Origin: Ridgeia piscesae
Lineage: Eukaryota > Annelida > Polychaeta > Sabellida > Siboglinidae
Direction: 5' to 3'
Assembly (NCBI GenBank): GCA_025642075.2
Contig: JAODUO010000644.1
Span: 154,001-218,000, forward strand
Length of the DNA stretch: 64,000 bases
Each line of letters starts with the position of its first letter. Within the stretch, counting starts at the first letter, position 1. The notes under the pieces were generated by a model, which was not told the DNA's origin, ran no database searches, and saw nothing but the letters and a program-made list of their open reading frames with translations. Positions 12,701 to 27,700 of the stretch are shown piece by piece. Position numbers and translations under genes: made by a program.

Positions 12701-15700
12701 GAACCCACCTCTAATACAACTAAGAGTAACGAGAGAACCCACCTGTAGTACAACTAAGAGTAACGAGAGAACCCACCTGTAATACAACTAAGAGTAACGA
12801 GAGAACCCACCTGTAGTACAACTAAGAGTAACGAGAGAACCCACCTGTAGTACAACTAAGAGTAACGAGAGAACCCACCTGCAGTACAACTAAGAATAAT
12901 GAGAGAACCCACCTGTAGTACAACTAAGAGTAACAAGAGAACCCACCTGTAGTACAACTAAGAGTAACGAGAGAACCCACCTCTAATACAACTAAGAGTA
13001 ACGAGAGAACCCACCTGTAGTACAACTAAGAGTAACGAGAGAACCCACCTCTAGTACAACTAAGAGTAATGAGAGAACCCACCTGTAGTACAACTAAGAG
13101 TAACGAGAGAACCCACCTGTAGTACAACTAAGAGTAACGAGAGAACCCACCTCTAGTACAACTAAGAGTAATGAGAGAACCCACCTGTAGTACAACTAAG
13201 AGTAACGAGAGAACCCACCTGTAGTACAACTAAGAGTAACGAGAGAACCCACCTCTAATACAACTAAGAGTAACGAGAGAACCCACCTGTAGTACAACTA
13301 AGAGTAACGAGAGAACCCACCTGTAGTACAACTAAGAGTAACGAGAGAACCCACCTGTAGTACAACTAAGAGTAACGAGAGAACCCACCTGCAGTACAAC
13401 TAAGAGTAACGAGAGAACCCACCTGTAGTACAACTAAGAGTAACGAGAGAACCCACCTGCAGTACAACTAAGAGTAACGAGAGAACCCACCTGCAGTACA
13501 ACTAAGAGTAACGAGAGAACCCACCTGCAGTACAACTAAGAGTAACGAGAGAACCCACCTGTAGTACAACTAGGACTAACGAGAGAACCCACCTGCAGTA
13601 CAACTAAGAGTAACGAGAGAACCCACCTGTAGTACAACTAAGAGTAACGAGAGAACCCACCTGTAGTACAACTAAGAGTAACGAGAGAACCCACCTGCAG
13701 TACAACTAAGAGTAACGAGAGAACCCACATGTAGTACAACTAAGAGTAACGAGAGAACCCACCTGTAGTACAACTAAGATTAACGAGAGAACCCACCTGA
13801 AGTACAACTAAGAGTAACAAGAGAACCCACCTCTAATACAACTAAGACTAATGAGAGAACCCACCTGTAGTACAACTAAGAGTAACGAGAGAACCCACCT
13901 GTAGTACAACTAAGAGTAACGAGAGAACCCACCTGCAGTACAACTAAGAGTAACGAGAGAACCCACCTGTAGTACAACTAGGACTAACGAGAGAACCCAC
14001 CTGCAGTACAACTAAGATTAACGAGAGAACCCACCTGTAGTACAACTAAGACTAATGAGAGAACCCACCTGCAGTACAACTAAGAGTAACAAGAGAACCC
14101 ACCTGTAGTACAACTAGGACTAACGAGAGAACCCACCTGCAGTACAACTAAGACTAACGAGAGAACCCACCTGTAGCACAACTAAGACTAACGAGAGAAC
14201 CCACCTGTAGTACAACTAAGAGTAACGAGAGAACCCACCTGTAGTACAACTAAGAGTAACGAGAGAACCCACCTGTAGTACAACTAACAGTAACGAAAGA
14301 ACCCACCTGTAGTACAACTAAGAGTAACGAGAGAACCCACCTGCAGTACAACTAAGAGTAACGAGAGAACCCACCTGTAGTACAACTAAGAGTAACGAGA
14401 GAACCCACCTCTAATACAACTAAGAGTAACGAGAGAAGTCACCTGTAGTACAACTAAGAGTAACGAGAGAACCCACCTGCAGTACAACTAGGACTAACGA
14501 GAGAACCCACCTGTAGTACAACTAAGAGTAACGAGAGAACCCACCTGTAGTACAACTAAGAGTAACGAGAGAACCCACCTCTAGTACAACTAAGAGTAAC
14601 GAGAGAACCCACCTGTAGTACAACTAAGAGTAACGAGAGAACCCACCTGTAGTACAACTAAGAGTAACAAGAGAACCCACCTGTAGTACAACTAAAAGTA
14701 ACAAGAGAACCCACCTGTAGTACAACTAAGAGTAACGAGAGAACCCACCTCTAATACAACTAAGAGTAACGAGAGAACCCACCTGTAGTACAACTAAGAG
14801 TAACGAGAGAACCCACCTGCAGTACAACTAAGACTAACGAGAGAACCCACCTGTAGTACAACTAAGAGTAACGAGAGAACCCACCTCTAATACAACTAAG
14901 ACTAACGAGAGAACCCACCTGTAGTACAACTAAGAGTAACGAGAGAACCGACCTGTAGTACAACTAAGAGTAATGAGAGAACCCACTTCTAGTACAACTA
15001 AGAGTAACAAGAGAACCCACCTCTAGTACAACTAAAAGTAACAAGAGAACCCACCTGTAGTACAACTAAGAGTAACGAGAGAACCCACCTCTAGTACAAC
15101 TAAGAGTAACAAGAGAACCCACCTCTAATACAACTAAGAGTAACGAGAGAACCCACCTCTAGTACAACTAAAAGTAACAAGAGAACCCACCTGTAGTACA
15201 ACTAAGAGTAACGAGAGAACCCACCTGCAGTACAACTAAGAGTAACGAGAGAACCCACCTGTAGTACAACTAAGAGTAACAAGAGAACCCACCTGTAGTA
15301 CAACTAAGAGTAACAAGAGAACCCACCTCTAGTACAACTAAAAGTAACAAGAGAACCCACCTGTAGTACAACTAAGAGTAACAAGAGAACCCACCTGTAG
15401 TACAACTAAGAGTAACAAGAGAACCCACCTGTAGTACAACTAAGAGTAACGAGCAGAAAGAGAACCCACCTCTAATACAACTAAGAGTAACGAGAGAACC
15501 CACCTGTAGTACAACTAAGAGTAATGAGAGAACCCACCTGCAGTACAACTAAGAGTAACAAGAGAACCCACCTGTAGTACAACTAAGAGTAATGAGAGAA
15601 CCCACCTCTAGTACAACTAAGTGTAACAAGAGAACCCACCTCTAGTACAACTAAGTGTAACAAGAGAACCCACCTGCAGTACAACTAAGAGTAACAAGAG

Positions 15701-18700
15701 AACCCACCTGTAGTACAACTAAGAGTAACAAGAGAACCCACCTGTAGTACAACTAAGAGTAACGAGAGAACCCACCTCTAATACAACTAAGAGTAACGAG
15801 AGAACCCACCTGTAGTACAACTAAGAGTAATGAGAGAACCCACCTGCAGTACAACTAAGAGTAACAAGAGAACCCACCTGTAGTACAACTAAGAGTAATG
15901 AGAGAACCCACCTCTAGTACAACTAAGAGTAACAAGAGAACCCACCTCTAGTACAACTAAGTGTAACAAGAGAACCCACCTGCAGTACAACTAAGAGTAA
16001 CGAGAGAACCCACCTGTAGTACAACTAAAAGTAACAAGAGAACCCCTCTAGTACAACTAAGAGTAACGAGAGAACCCACCTCTAGTACAACTAAGAGTAA
16101 CAAGAGAACCCACCTGTAGTACAACTAAGAGTAACAAGAGAACCCACCTGCAGTACAACTAAAAGTAACAAGAGAACCCACCTGTAGTACAACTAAAAGT
16201 AACAAGAGAACCCACCTGTAGTACAACTAAGAGTAACGAGAGAACCCACCTCTAGTACAACTAAAAGTAACAAGAGAACCCACCTGTAGTACAACTAAGA
16301 GTAACAAGAGAACCCACCTCTAATACAACTAAGAGTAACAAGAGAACCCACCTGTAGTACAACTAAGAGTAACGAGAGAACCCACCTGTAGTACAACTAA
16401 AAGTAACAAGAGAACCCCTCTAGTACAACTAAGAGTAACAAGAGAACCCACCTCTGATACAACTAAGAGTAACAAGAGAACCCACCTGCAGTACAACTAA
16501 GAGTAAGGAGAGAACCCACCTCTAATACAACTAAGAGTAACGAGAGAACCCACCTGTAGTACAACTAAGAGTAAGGAGAGAACCCACCTGTAGTACAACT
16601 AAGAGTAACAAGAGAACCCACCTGTAGTACAACTAAGAGTAACAAGAGAACCCACCTGCAGTACAACTAAGAGTAACGAGAGAACCCACCTCAGTACAAC
16701 TAAGAGTAACGAGAGAACCCACCTGTAGTACAACTAAGAGTAACGAGAGAACCCACCTGTAGTACAACTAAGAGTAACGAGAGAACCCACTTCTAGTACA
16801 ACTAAAAGTAACAAGAGAACCCACCTGTAGTACAACTAAGAGTAACAAGAGAACCCACCTGCAGTACAACTAAGAGTAACGAGAGAACCCACCTGTAGTA
16901 CAACTAAGAGTAACGAGAGAACCCACCTGTAGTACAACTAAGAGTAACGAGAGAACCCACCTGTAGTACAACTAAGAGTAACAAGAGAACCCACCTCTAG
17001 TACAACTAAGAGTAACGAGAGAACCCACCTCTAATACAACTAAGAGTAACGAGAGAACCCACCTGTAGTACAACTAAGAGTAACGAGAGAACCCACCTCT
17101 AGTACAACTAAGAGTAACAAGAGAACCCACCTCTAATACAACTATGAGTAACGAGAGAACCCACCTGTAGTACAACTAAGAGTAACAAGAGAACCCACCT
17201 CTAATACAACTAAGAGTAACGAGAGAACCCACCTCTAATACAACTAAGAGTAACGAGAGAACCCACCTGTAGTACAACTAAGAGTAACAAGAGAACCCAC
17301 CTCTAATACAACTAAGAGTAACGAGAGAACCCACCTCTAATACAACTAAGAGTAACGAGAGAACCCACCTGTAGTACAACTAAGAGTAACAAGAGAACCC
17401 ACCTGTAGTACAACTAAGAGTAACGAGAGAACCCACCTGTAGTACAACTAAGAGTAACGAGAGAACCCACCTGTAGTACAACTAAGAGTAACAAGAGAAC
17501 CCACCTCTAGTACAACTAAGAGTAACAAGAGAACCCACCTCTAATACAACTAAGAGTAACGAGAGAACCCACCTGTAGTACAACTAAGAGTAACGAGAGA
17601 ACCCACCTGTAGTACAACTAAGAGTAACAAGAGAACCCACCTCTAGTACAACTAAGAGTAACAAGAGAACCCACCTCTATACAACTAAGAGTAACAAGAG
17701 AACCCACCTGTAGTACAACTAAGAGTAACGAGAGAACCCACCTCTAGTACAACTAAGAGTAACGAGAGAACCCACCTCTAGTACAACTAAGAGTAACGAG
17801 AGAACCCACCTGTAGTACAACTAAGAGTAACAGAGAACCCACCTTAGTACAACTAAGAGTAACAAGAGAACCCACCTCTAGTACAACTAAGAGTAACGAG
17901 AGAACCCACCTTATACAACTAAGATAACAAGAGAACCCACCTCTAGTACAACTAAGAGTAACAGAGAACCCACCTCTAAGTACAACTAAGAGTAACGAGA
18001 GAACCCACCTCTAGTACAACTAAGAGTAACAAGAGAACCCACCTGTAGTACAACTAAGAGTAACAAGAGAACCCACCTGTAGTACAACTAAGAGTAACGA
18101 GAGAACCCACCTGTAGTACAACTAAGAGTAACGAGAGAACCCACCTGTAGTACAACTAAGAGTAACGAGAGACCCACCTCTAGTACAACTAAAGTAACAG
18201 AGAACCCACCTGTAATACAACTAAGAGTAACAGAGAACCCACCTGCAGTACAACTAAGAGTAACGAGAGAACCCACCTGCAGTACAACTAAGAGTAACGA
18301 GAGAACCCACCTTAATACAACTAAGAGTAACGAGAGAACCCACCTCTAATACAACTAAGAGTAACGAGAGAACCCACCTCTAGTACAACTAAGAGTAACA
18401 AGAGAACCCACCTCTAAGTACAACTAAATAGTAACAAGAGAACCCACCTCTAGTACAACTAAAAGTAACAAGAGAACCCACCTTATACAACTAAGATAAC
18501 AAGAGAACCCACCTCTAGTACAACTAAGACTAACAAGAGAACCCACCTGTAGCAACTAAGAGAACCCACCTCTAGTACAACTAAGACTAACAAGAGAACC
18601 CACCTGTAGTACAACTAAGACTAACAAGAGAACCCACCTCTAGTACAACTAAGAGTAACGAGAGAACCCACCTCTAGTACAACTAAGACTAACAAGAGAA

Positions 18701-21700
18701 CCCACCTGTAGTACAACTAAGAGTAACAAGAGAACCCACCTCTAGTACAGCTAAGAGCAGAGGTTGTTGTGCAATCAATACTTTGCATTCATGGTTTGCT
18801 TTAATCTTCTCAGTCAGTCGGTTGCATAAGCTCTCAGCTTCTGTAAAAGATTGTAATACAGCTACATAGGGCATTTCAAAATAACAGTAAAATATGCCAT
18901 ACAAATTATACGTTATACATTACAATCACTTTCAGCTGCTGACAGTCTGATACCTCCATGTCACCCACCATAAATTGTCATGTCTTAGACAACAAAGTGC
19001 AGTCTGTTCACATCTATACAAATAATGTTCACCCATATTTCTTTATTATATCTGCATTTTGTAAGTTCATAAGCTAAATATTACAATTCAAGTACATTAT
19101 ACCCTATAAATGAAAAACAATTATTTTTCAAAGGCACTTAAGTTAACAAATAACAATAACAACAAACCTGATTCATCTTGGACAGCCCACAGCAACGACT
19201 GCATGCAACAAACCTGATTCATCTTGGACAGCCCACAGCAACGACTGCATGCAACAAACCTGATTCATCTTGGACAGCCCACAGCAACGACTGCATGCAA
19301 CAAACCTGATTCATCTTGGACAGCCCACAGCAACGACTGCATGCAACAAATCTGATTCATCTTGGACAGCCCACAGCAACAACTGCATGCAACAAACCTG
19401 ATTCATCTTGGACAGCCCACAGCAACAACTGCATGCAACAAACCTGATTCATCTTGGACAGCCCACAGCAACGACTGCATGCAACAAACCTGATTCATCT
19501 TGGACAGCCCACAGCAACAACTGCATGCAACAAACCTGATTCATCTTGGACAGCCCACACGAACGACTGCATGCAACAAACCTGATTCATCTTGGACAGC
19601 CCACAGCAACAACTGCATGCAACAAACCTGATTCATCTTGGACAGCCCACACCAACGACTGCATGCAACAAACCTGATTCATCTTGGACAGCCCACAGCA
19701 ACAACTGCATGCAACAAACCTGATTCATCTTGGACAGCCCACACCAACGACTGCATGCAACAAACCTGATTCATCTTGGACAGCCCACAGCAACAACTGC
19801 ATGCAACAAACCTGATTCATCTTGGACAGCCCACACCAACGACTGCATGCAACAAACCTGATTCATCTTGGACAGCCCACAGCAACAACTGCATGCAACA
19901 AACCTGATTCATCTTGGACAGCCCACACCAACGACTGCATGCAACAAACCTGATTCATCTTGGACAGCCCACACCAACGACTGCATGCAACAAACCTGAT
20001 TCATCTTGGACAGCCCACAGCAACAACTGCATGCAAGCAACGTTGCTCTGGATAGTGTATGCCAGTCTGGTGGCTGTGTGCCGGTCTGTCTTCTGGGACA
20101 CGGCAGGCTCCTTCTGTAGTGTAGTCTGGCCATCTTGATACATGCGTGTCACCAATGCCTGTACGTCTGTTCTCAGCTGGCTCGTCACACCTACAGTGAT
20201 AATACTCATAGCAGCTTTTGATGTGGTTTTACTTTTGACTTTTCAATGAAGGTTAGCAAACGTGGAAGACAAGTAGTGAATCTGAATTGCAACATGTTTT
20301 AATACTGATGAGACGTTCTGGTAGTTTTACATCCATTATTCTGTACCTGCATCCATGTCTATGAGGAATATACTATAGACACAATGTGTATAGAACAGCT
20401 TAACCACATCCCCAAGGATCTCAACATGTTCCTCAATATAGACACAATGTGTATAGAACAGCTTAACCACATCCCCAAGGATCTCAACATGTTCCTCAAT
20501 ATAGACACAATGTGTATAGAACAGCTTAACCACATCCCCAAGGATCTCAACATGTTCCTCAATATAGACACAATGTGTATAGAACAGCTTAACCACATCC
20601 ACAAGGATCTCAACATGTTCCTCAATATAGACACAATGTGTATAGAACAGCTTAACCACATCCCCAAGGATCTCAACATGTTCCTCAATATAGACACAAT
20701 GTGTACAGAACAGCTTAACCACATCCACAAGGATCTCAACATGTTCCTCAATATAGACACAATGTGTATAGAACAGCTTAACCACATCCACAAGGATCTC
20801 AACATGTTCCTCAATATAGACACAATGTGTATAGAACAGCTTAACCACATCCACAAGGATCTCAACATGTTCCTCAATATAGACACAATGTGTATAGAAC
20901 AGCTTAACCACATCCACAAGGATCTCAACATGTTCCTCAATATTGACTGCCTACAATTATGTTAACTGGTCATAGACACACCTTTCATAGTCAATGTTTA
21001 AAACGACTATTTAAAATTACTTAGCAGCAGTATTTAGAGTAAACACAGTGTCTGCAACAATATTAGGACAATCAACATGCCTGATAACCCAGACAAACAA
21101 TGTGGCAGACTGCCAGATGTGTGCAGTTGTGTAAGATGTATGTGAACTGTGAAGCAGCTATGGGACATACACTTAATTGTGTGGTTGTAAACGATGTATG
21201 TGAACTGTGAAGTAGTAATGGCGAGACATACACTTACTTGTGTGGTTGTAAACGATGTATGTGAACTGTGAAGTAGCAATGAACAGACATACACTTACTT
21301 GTGTGGTTGTAAATGATGTATGTGAACTGTGAAGTAGCAATGAACAGACATACACTTACTTGTGTGGTTGTAAATGATGTATGTGAACTGTGAAGTAGCA
21401 ATGATGAGACATACACTTACTTGTGTGGTTGTAAACGATGTATGTGAACTGTGAAGTAGCAATGATAAGACATACACTTACTTGTGTGGTTGTGAAAGAT
21501 GTATGTGAACTGTGAAGTAGCAATGATGAGACATACACTTACTTGTGTGGTTGTAAACTATGTATGTGAACTGTGAAGTAGCAATGACGAGACATACACT
21601 TACTTGTGTGGCTGTGTAAGATGTATGTGAACTGTGAAGTAGCAATGATGAGACATACACTTACTTGTGTGGTTGTGAAAGATGTATGTGAACTGTGAAG

Positions 21701-24700
21701 TAGCAATGACGAGACATACACTTACTTGTGTGGCTGTGTAAGATGTATGTGAACTGTGAAGTAGCAATGACGAGACATACACTTACTTGTGTGGTTGTGA
21801 AAGATGTATGTGAACTGTGAAGTAGCAATGACGAGACATACACTTACTTGTGTGGCTGTGTAAGATGTATGTGAAATGTGAAGTAGCAATGATGACACAT
21901 ACACTTACTTGTGTGGTTGTGTAAGATGTATGTGAACTGTGAAGTTGCAATGACGAGACATACACTTACTTGTGTGGTTGTGTAAGATGTATGTGAACTG
22001 TGAAGTAGCAATGATCACACATACACTTATTTGTGTGGTTGTGAAAGATGTATGTGAACTGTGAAGTAGCAATGACGAGACATACACTTACTTGTATGGT
22101 TGTAAACGATGTATGTGAACTGTGAAGTAGCAATGACGAGACATACACTTACTTGTGTGGTTGTAAACGATGTATGTGAACTGTGAAGTAACAATGACGA
22201 GACATACACTTACTTGTGTTGTGTAAGATGTCTCGGAGAAGACAAACCATCACAAGGCTGATCACATCACTGAATGTCTTGTATGGCAAGTACACGTTAG
22301 CTTTTGCATTCTGTATCTACAAACAACAACCATTCTATATCTGGTATAAGAAACTGCTTCCAACTATTGCATTGTGTGATTAATGTCCTACTGAATTCTT
22401 TCACAGAAGTTGAATTTCTCGTAATATGCGTATGTTTGTGTAAAGCAGTGTCAGTTTCACTGGAAGACTCCCGGAAATCTACAACATCTGGATTTGGTAA
22501 ATTGGTTTTATTTCTGGCTGGGTATTGTCTGGCTTGTTGTCCTGTGTCTCCTCACAATGCCATCAACTAATGACACTGGAGTGTGAGACTGGGTTAATCA
22601 CAATGCTTACAAACACACACACTGGTGCAGACAAGAAGCTAACCATTTCCGTACGCCCATATAGCGGTGCCACTGTTTGTGACACTTCTGTACAGCTGGC
22701 CACTTTTCAGGTTTTGGCAAGCTTTGCCATTCAAAGTGTTTTAATTCATAATTACCCACTATTGGGAGCCACTTATATATGGTGGCCACGGTGAATAAAT
22801 TACGTATTTAATCGTTGTTGTAGTTTATTATCGCTCATCAATAGTTTATGGAGATTTTCTCGGTTTTAGAAGATGGATTATCTGAACCTGCGGTGGCTAC
22901 AATGGTGGAGGGCATTATTTCAACCAGTGACTTGCCATCGTTTGTTTTAGATTGTTTATTTGATAGTTTTTGCGAAGAAACTGTATCAGATGATGATGAT
23001 GTTAGAAACTACGACGATATCGGCAAACTTAGCAATGAAACTGACCGTGACAGCGGGAATATTTTTGATCGATACTTGGACACCAGTGATGATAAAAAGT
23101 TACAGCATGAAACTCAGTGGTCACAGCAGATCGGGGCTGTAGGGCTGAAATAGTTAAAATATAGCCTGAACTGGAGTTATTTAAATCACATCTTACTTTG
23201 ATGACTGAACATTGAAAACAGTCTAATAAATATCTACCCCTTGCCTGTCATTGACTCTGTTTATAAGCTTAAGAGGAGCACCATGAGCAGCTCTGATACT
23301 CTAATATCACCCATTGTATATGTTCCACCAAACGTTCCAGTCTTGTAGAACAAAGTGTAATCCATTCAAATTTATACAAATAATGTCCATCTATACATCT
23401 ACACTACATGTGCATATTTGTAAGTGTATGCATTTTACTAAATATTACTGTAAATGAAAAACATATTCTTCTTAACAAGTTAACATATGTCTTAAACATG
23501 TCGCCCTTTGTCACCAAGGCTCAACCAAACACACACAAAATAAATGTTAAGTTCAAGTTTCACATGTAAAGATGATGTTAGTTGTGTAATAAAACATCAT
23601 GTAGATGCTGCTTCTTTTCATGCAAAGGATCTTTGACCGTGTCCTCTTTTGAACTTACAAAAGCCAAACAGAAACACATTAATTTTGTTGTATGAGTTTA
23701 ACAGTTTAAAAAAAATTATATTTGGTGTATTGTATCTGGTGAATTGTTAGTCATAATAAAAAAATTCTTAACTCTTTACTGGGTAGACAGCCTTCTTATT
23801 TTACACCCAGCTGTGGGCAAACAATTTTAAGATGGCAGCCATCTGTTAATTACGCTGCATTAAAATTGTAATAACTCAACAACCGATGCATGAAAATATA
23901 TGAAATTAATTGCACTGTACATGGAATGATTGTGTGAATAAAATATGTTATTAAAATGTATGTGTTGCAATCAATTACATTTCAGATCTTGAAGCAAGCT
24001 TTAACAATTATAATGACAAAATAAGAACACAAAACAGTGATCCTGTGGAACTAATGTAGCCATGTTTGTTAGTTTTATCCTAGTCAAACATTTATCCAAT
24101 TTTGACGGTTAGTTCAGACTCCTTTCACAAATAGATGCTCCCTTATCATAAGCAATGTGACCAAAGTGCATATTAATAAAAAATACCCTAAAATAAATAA
24201 ACCAAACGAAGTACAGACGGTCATCTGATTAACAAAATAGCTGCATATCAGCGAAATGAACATGCCGCCGACGGGTCAACTTCTTTGTATCTCAACAACA
24301 AAAAATCGCACAGACAACGTAGATGGACGATAACAGGGTCTCCATGATCGCTGTCGACATTATTCACGTTGCAAACATTGATATCCAACTCGAAATCGTC
24401 AAGAAATTATCTCAGTAATATCCGCCAAATGCCGCACGATGTCAGAGGTTAACTAGACGAACGCACTTCAACATCCTTCTAAATAAACTGACTTAATTCG
24501 CAAATGAAAACAATTTTTCACAAGATGGCGACAGCACATGTTTCCGTGACCTACATAGAGCTTAGATCAGCAGTTTGAGCTGGCTGGTTAATGTAAAAGA
24601 AGGATGTGATCACAGTAAATGAAAGGCCCACGAACTGTGAGTTTACTGGGCGCTTTTGGACGGTCTGCGTGTATGAGGGGTTGGGCGGTTTTGGACGGTC

Positions 24701-27700
24701 TGCGCAGTAAAGAGTTAATGTCTTAATCAATTGAATGTATTCCTTTTTTTCAATATATTATTTGCATTTATGGCTAAAAACCCACATGACATATGAAAGC
24801 CAGATTTTCTGAGACCCTTCGATTTGCATATAGATCTACTGTTTTGGCGTTTCAGAAATTTAACATGTATGGTGCAAAGTGTATTTAATGACCACTACAG
24901 ATAAAGAGAACTTGCTCCTGTCATATAATTGTATTGGTAAGAAAATGCCTACTCACAGCATGGACAGAGTGGCAGGCTTTGTCCACGTGGCTCAGTGTTG
25001 TCTTACTCACTTGTGTCTTCGTCTAAAACACCAATGTCAATTAGAACACTAACTGCTGAAATACACCAATCTAAGAAATCAAAGAATATGGGTAACGCTA
25101 TGACCTACCTACACACTCACCAGCACCATTAGGCAAACACTTACATCAACACTTATTTAAATATGTGATTAGATTCTGAATTAAATATAACTTTTTCCAG
25201 AAAGCATACACAGGAGATCATTACACAAATCTCACCAAGACAATATCTTTAATTTCAAAGTGCAAAAGAACATAGTAATTTTGAGTCATGCATGACTAAC
25301 AATAGGAACTTACTCATACTCTTTATTTTTTGTTCAGGAACAGTGACAATTAATCGCAATAACAAATAAGCAGGAGAAATAGTTGTGTGTGAGAAAACAA
25401 TAATTATTAGATGAGGTGACTAATAAATACAGCCTTATTTAACATACAGACTGAGGGAGACACTGGAGTTGATATTTGACCAAACTATCTGTGTGAAGTG
25501 GTCACTCACCAACTGAACTATCTGTTAGATCTGCAGTGAAGTGGTCACTCGCCAACTGAACTAACTGTTAGATCTGCAGTGAAGTGGTCACTCACCAACT
25601 GAACTAACTGTTATATCTGCAGTGAAGTGGTCACTCGCCAACTGAACTAACTGTTAGATCTGCAGTGAAGTGGTCACTCACCAACTGAACTAACTGTTAG
25701 ATCTGCAGTGAAGTGGTCACTCACCAACTGAACTAACTGTTATATCTGCAGTGAAGTGGTCACTCACCAACTGAACTATTTGTTAGATCTGCAGTGAAGT
25801 GGTCACTCACCAACTGAACTAACTGTTAGATCTGCAGTGAAGTGGTCACTCACCAACTGAACTAACTGTTAGATCTGCAGTGAAGTGGTCACTCACCAAC
25901 TGAACTAACTGTTAGATCTGCAGTGAAGTGGTCACTCACCAACTGAACTATCTGTTAGATCTGCAGTGAAGTGGTCACTCGCCAACTGAACTAACTGTTA
26001 GATCTGCAGTGAAGTGGTCACTCGCCAACTGAACTAACTGTTAGATCTGCAGTGAAGTGGTCACTCACCAACTGAACTAACTGTTAGATCTGCAGTGAAG
26101 TGGTCACTCACCAACTGAACTAACTGTTAGATCTGCAGTGAAGTGGTCACTCGCCAACTGAACTAACTGTTAGATCTGCAGTGAAGTGGTCACTCGCCAA
26201 CTGAACTAACTGTTAGATCTGCAGTGAAGTGGTCACTCACCAACTGAACTAACTGTTATATCTGCAGTGAAGTGGTCACTCACCAACTGAACTGTTAGAT
26301 CTGCAGTGAAGTGGTCACTCACCAACTGAACTAACTGTTATATCTGCAGTGAAGTGGTCACTCACCAACTGAACTGTTAGATCTGCAGTGAAGTGGTCAC
26401 TCGCCAACTGAACTAACTGTTAGATCTGCAGTGAAGTGGTCACTCCCAACTGAACTAACTGTTAATCTGCAGTGAAGTGGTCACTCACCAACTGAACAAC
26501 TGTTAGATCTGCAGTGAAGTGGTCACTCACCAACTGAACTAACTGTTAGATCTGCAGTGAAGTGGTCACTCACCAACTGAACTAACTGTTAGATCTGCAG
26601 TGAAGTGGTCACTCCCAACTGAACTAACTGTTAGATCTGCAGTGAAGTGGTCACTCACACTGAACTAACTGTTAGATCTGCAGTGAAGTGGTCACTCACC
26701 AACTGAACTAACTGTTAGATCTGCAGTGAAGTGGTCACTCACCAACTGAACTGTTAGATCTGCAGTGAAGTGGTCACTCCCAACTGAACTAACTGTTATA
26801 TCTGCAGTGAAGTGGTCACTCACCAACTGAACTAACTGTTAGATCTGCAGTGAAGTGGTCACTCACCAACTGAACTAACTGTTAGATCTGCAGTGAAGTG
26901 GTCACTCACCAACTGAACTAACTGTTAGATCTGCAGTGAAGTGGTCACTCACCAACTGAACTGTTAGATCTGCAGTGAAGTGGTCACTCACCAACTGAAC
27001 TAACTGTTATATCTGCAGTGAAGTGGTCACTCACCAACTGAACTGTTAGATCTGCAGTGAAGTGGTCACTCACCAACTGAACTAACTGTTAGATCTGCAG
27101 TGAAGTGGTCACTCACCAACTGAACTAACTGTTAGATCTGCAGTGAAGTGGTCACTCACCAACTGAACTAACTGTTAGATCTGCAGTGAAGTGGTCACTC
27201 ACCAACTGAACTAACTGTTAGATCTGCAGTGAAGTGTTCACTCACCAACTGAACTAACTGTTATATCTGCAGTGAAGTGGTCACTCACCAACTGAACTGT
27301 TAGATCTGCAGTGAAGTGGTCACTCACCAACTGAACTAACTGTTAGTATCTGCAGTGAAGTGGTCACTCACCAACTGAACTAACTGTTAGATCTGCAGTG
27401 AAGTGGTCACTCACCAACTGAACTAACTGTTAGATCTGCAGTGAAGTGGTCACTCACCAACTGAACTAACTGTTAGATCTGCAGTGAAGTGGTCACTCGC
27501 CAACTGAACTAACTGTTAGATCTGCAGTGAAGTGGTCACTCACCAACTGAACTAACTGTTATATCTGCAGTGAAGTGGTCACTCACCAACTGAACTAACT
27601 GTTAGATCTGCAGTGAAGTGGTCACTCGCCAACTGAACTAACTGTTAGATCTGCAGTGAAGTGGTCACTCACCAACTGAACTAACTGTTAGATCTGCAGT

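Noticed and set aside
20384..20965. Plus-strand 193-codon frame in the 63-bp array
   Set aside because: The unit is stop-free on both strands. Only the minus frame has matching splice sites and neighbouring PI4KA exons.
21034..22209. Series of 60-codon frames spaced 61 bp apart
   Set aside because: The exact spacing shows they are shadows of the repeat unit, which has a stop once per unit and frame.
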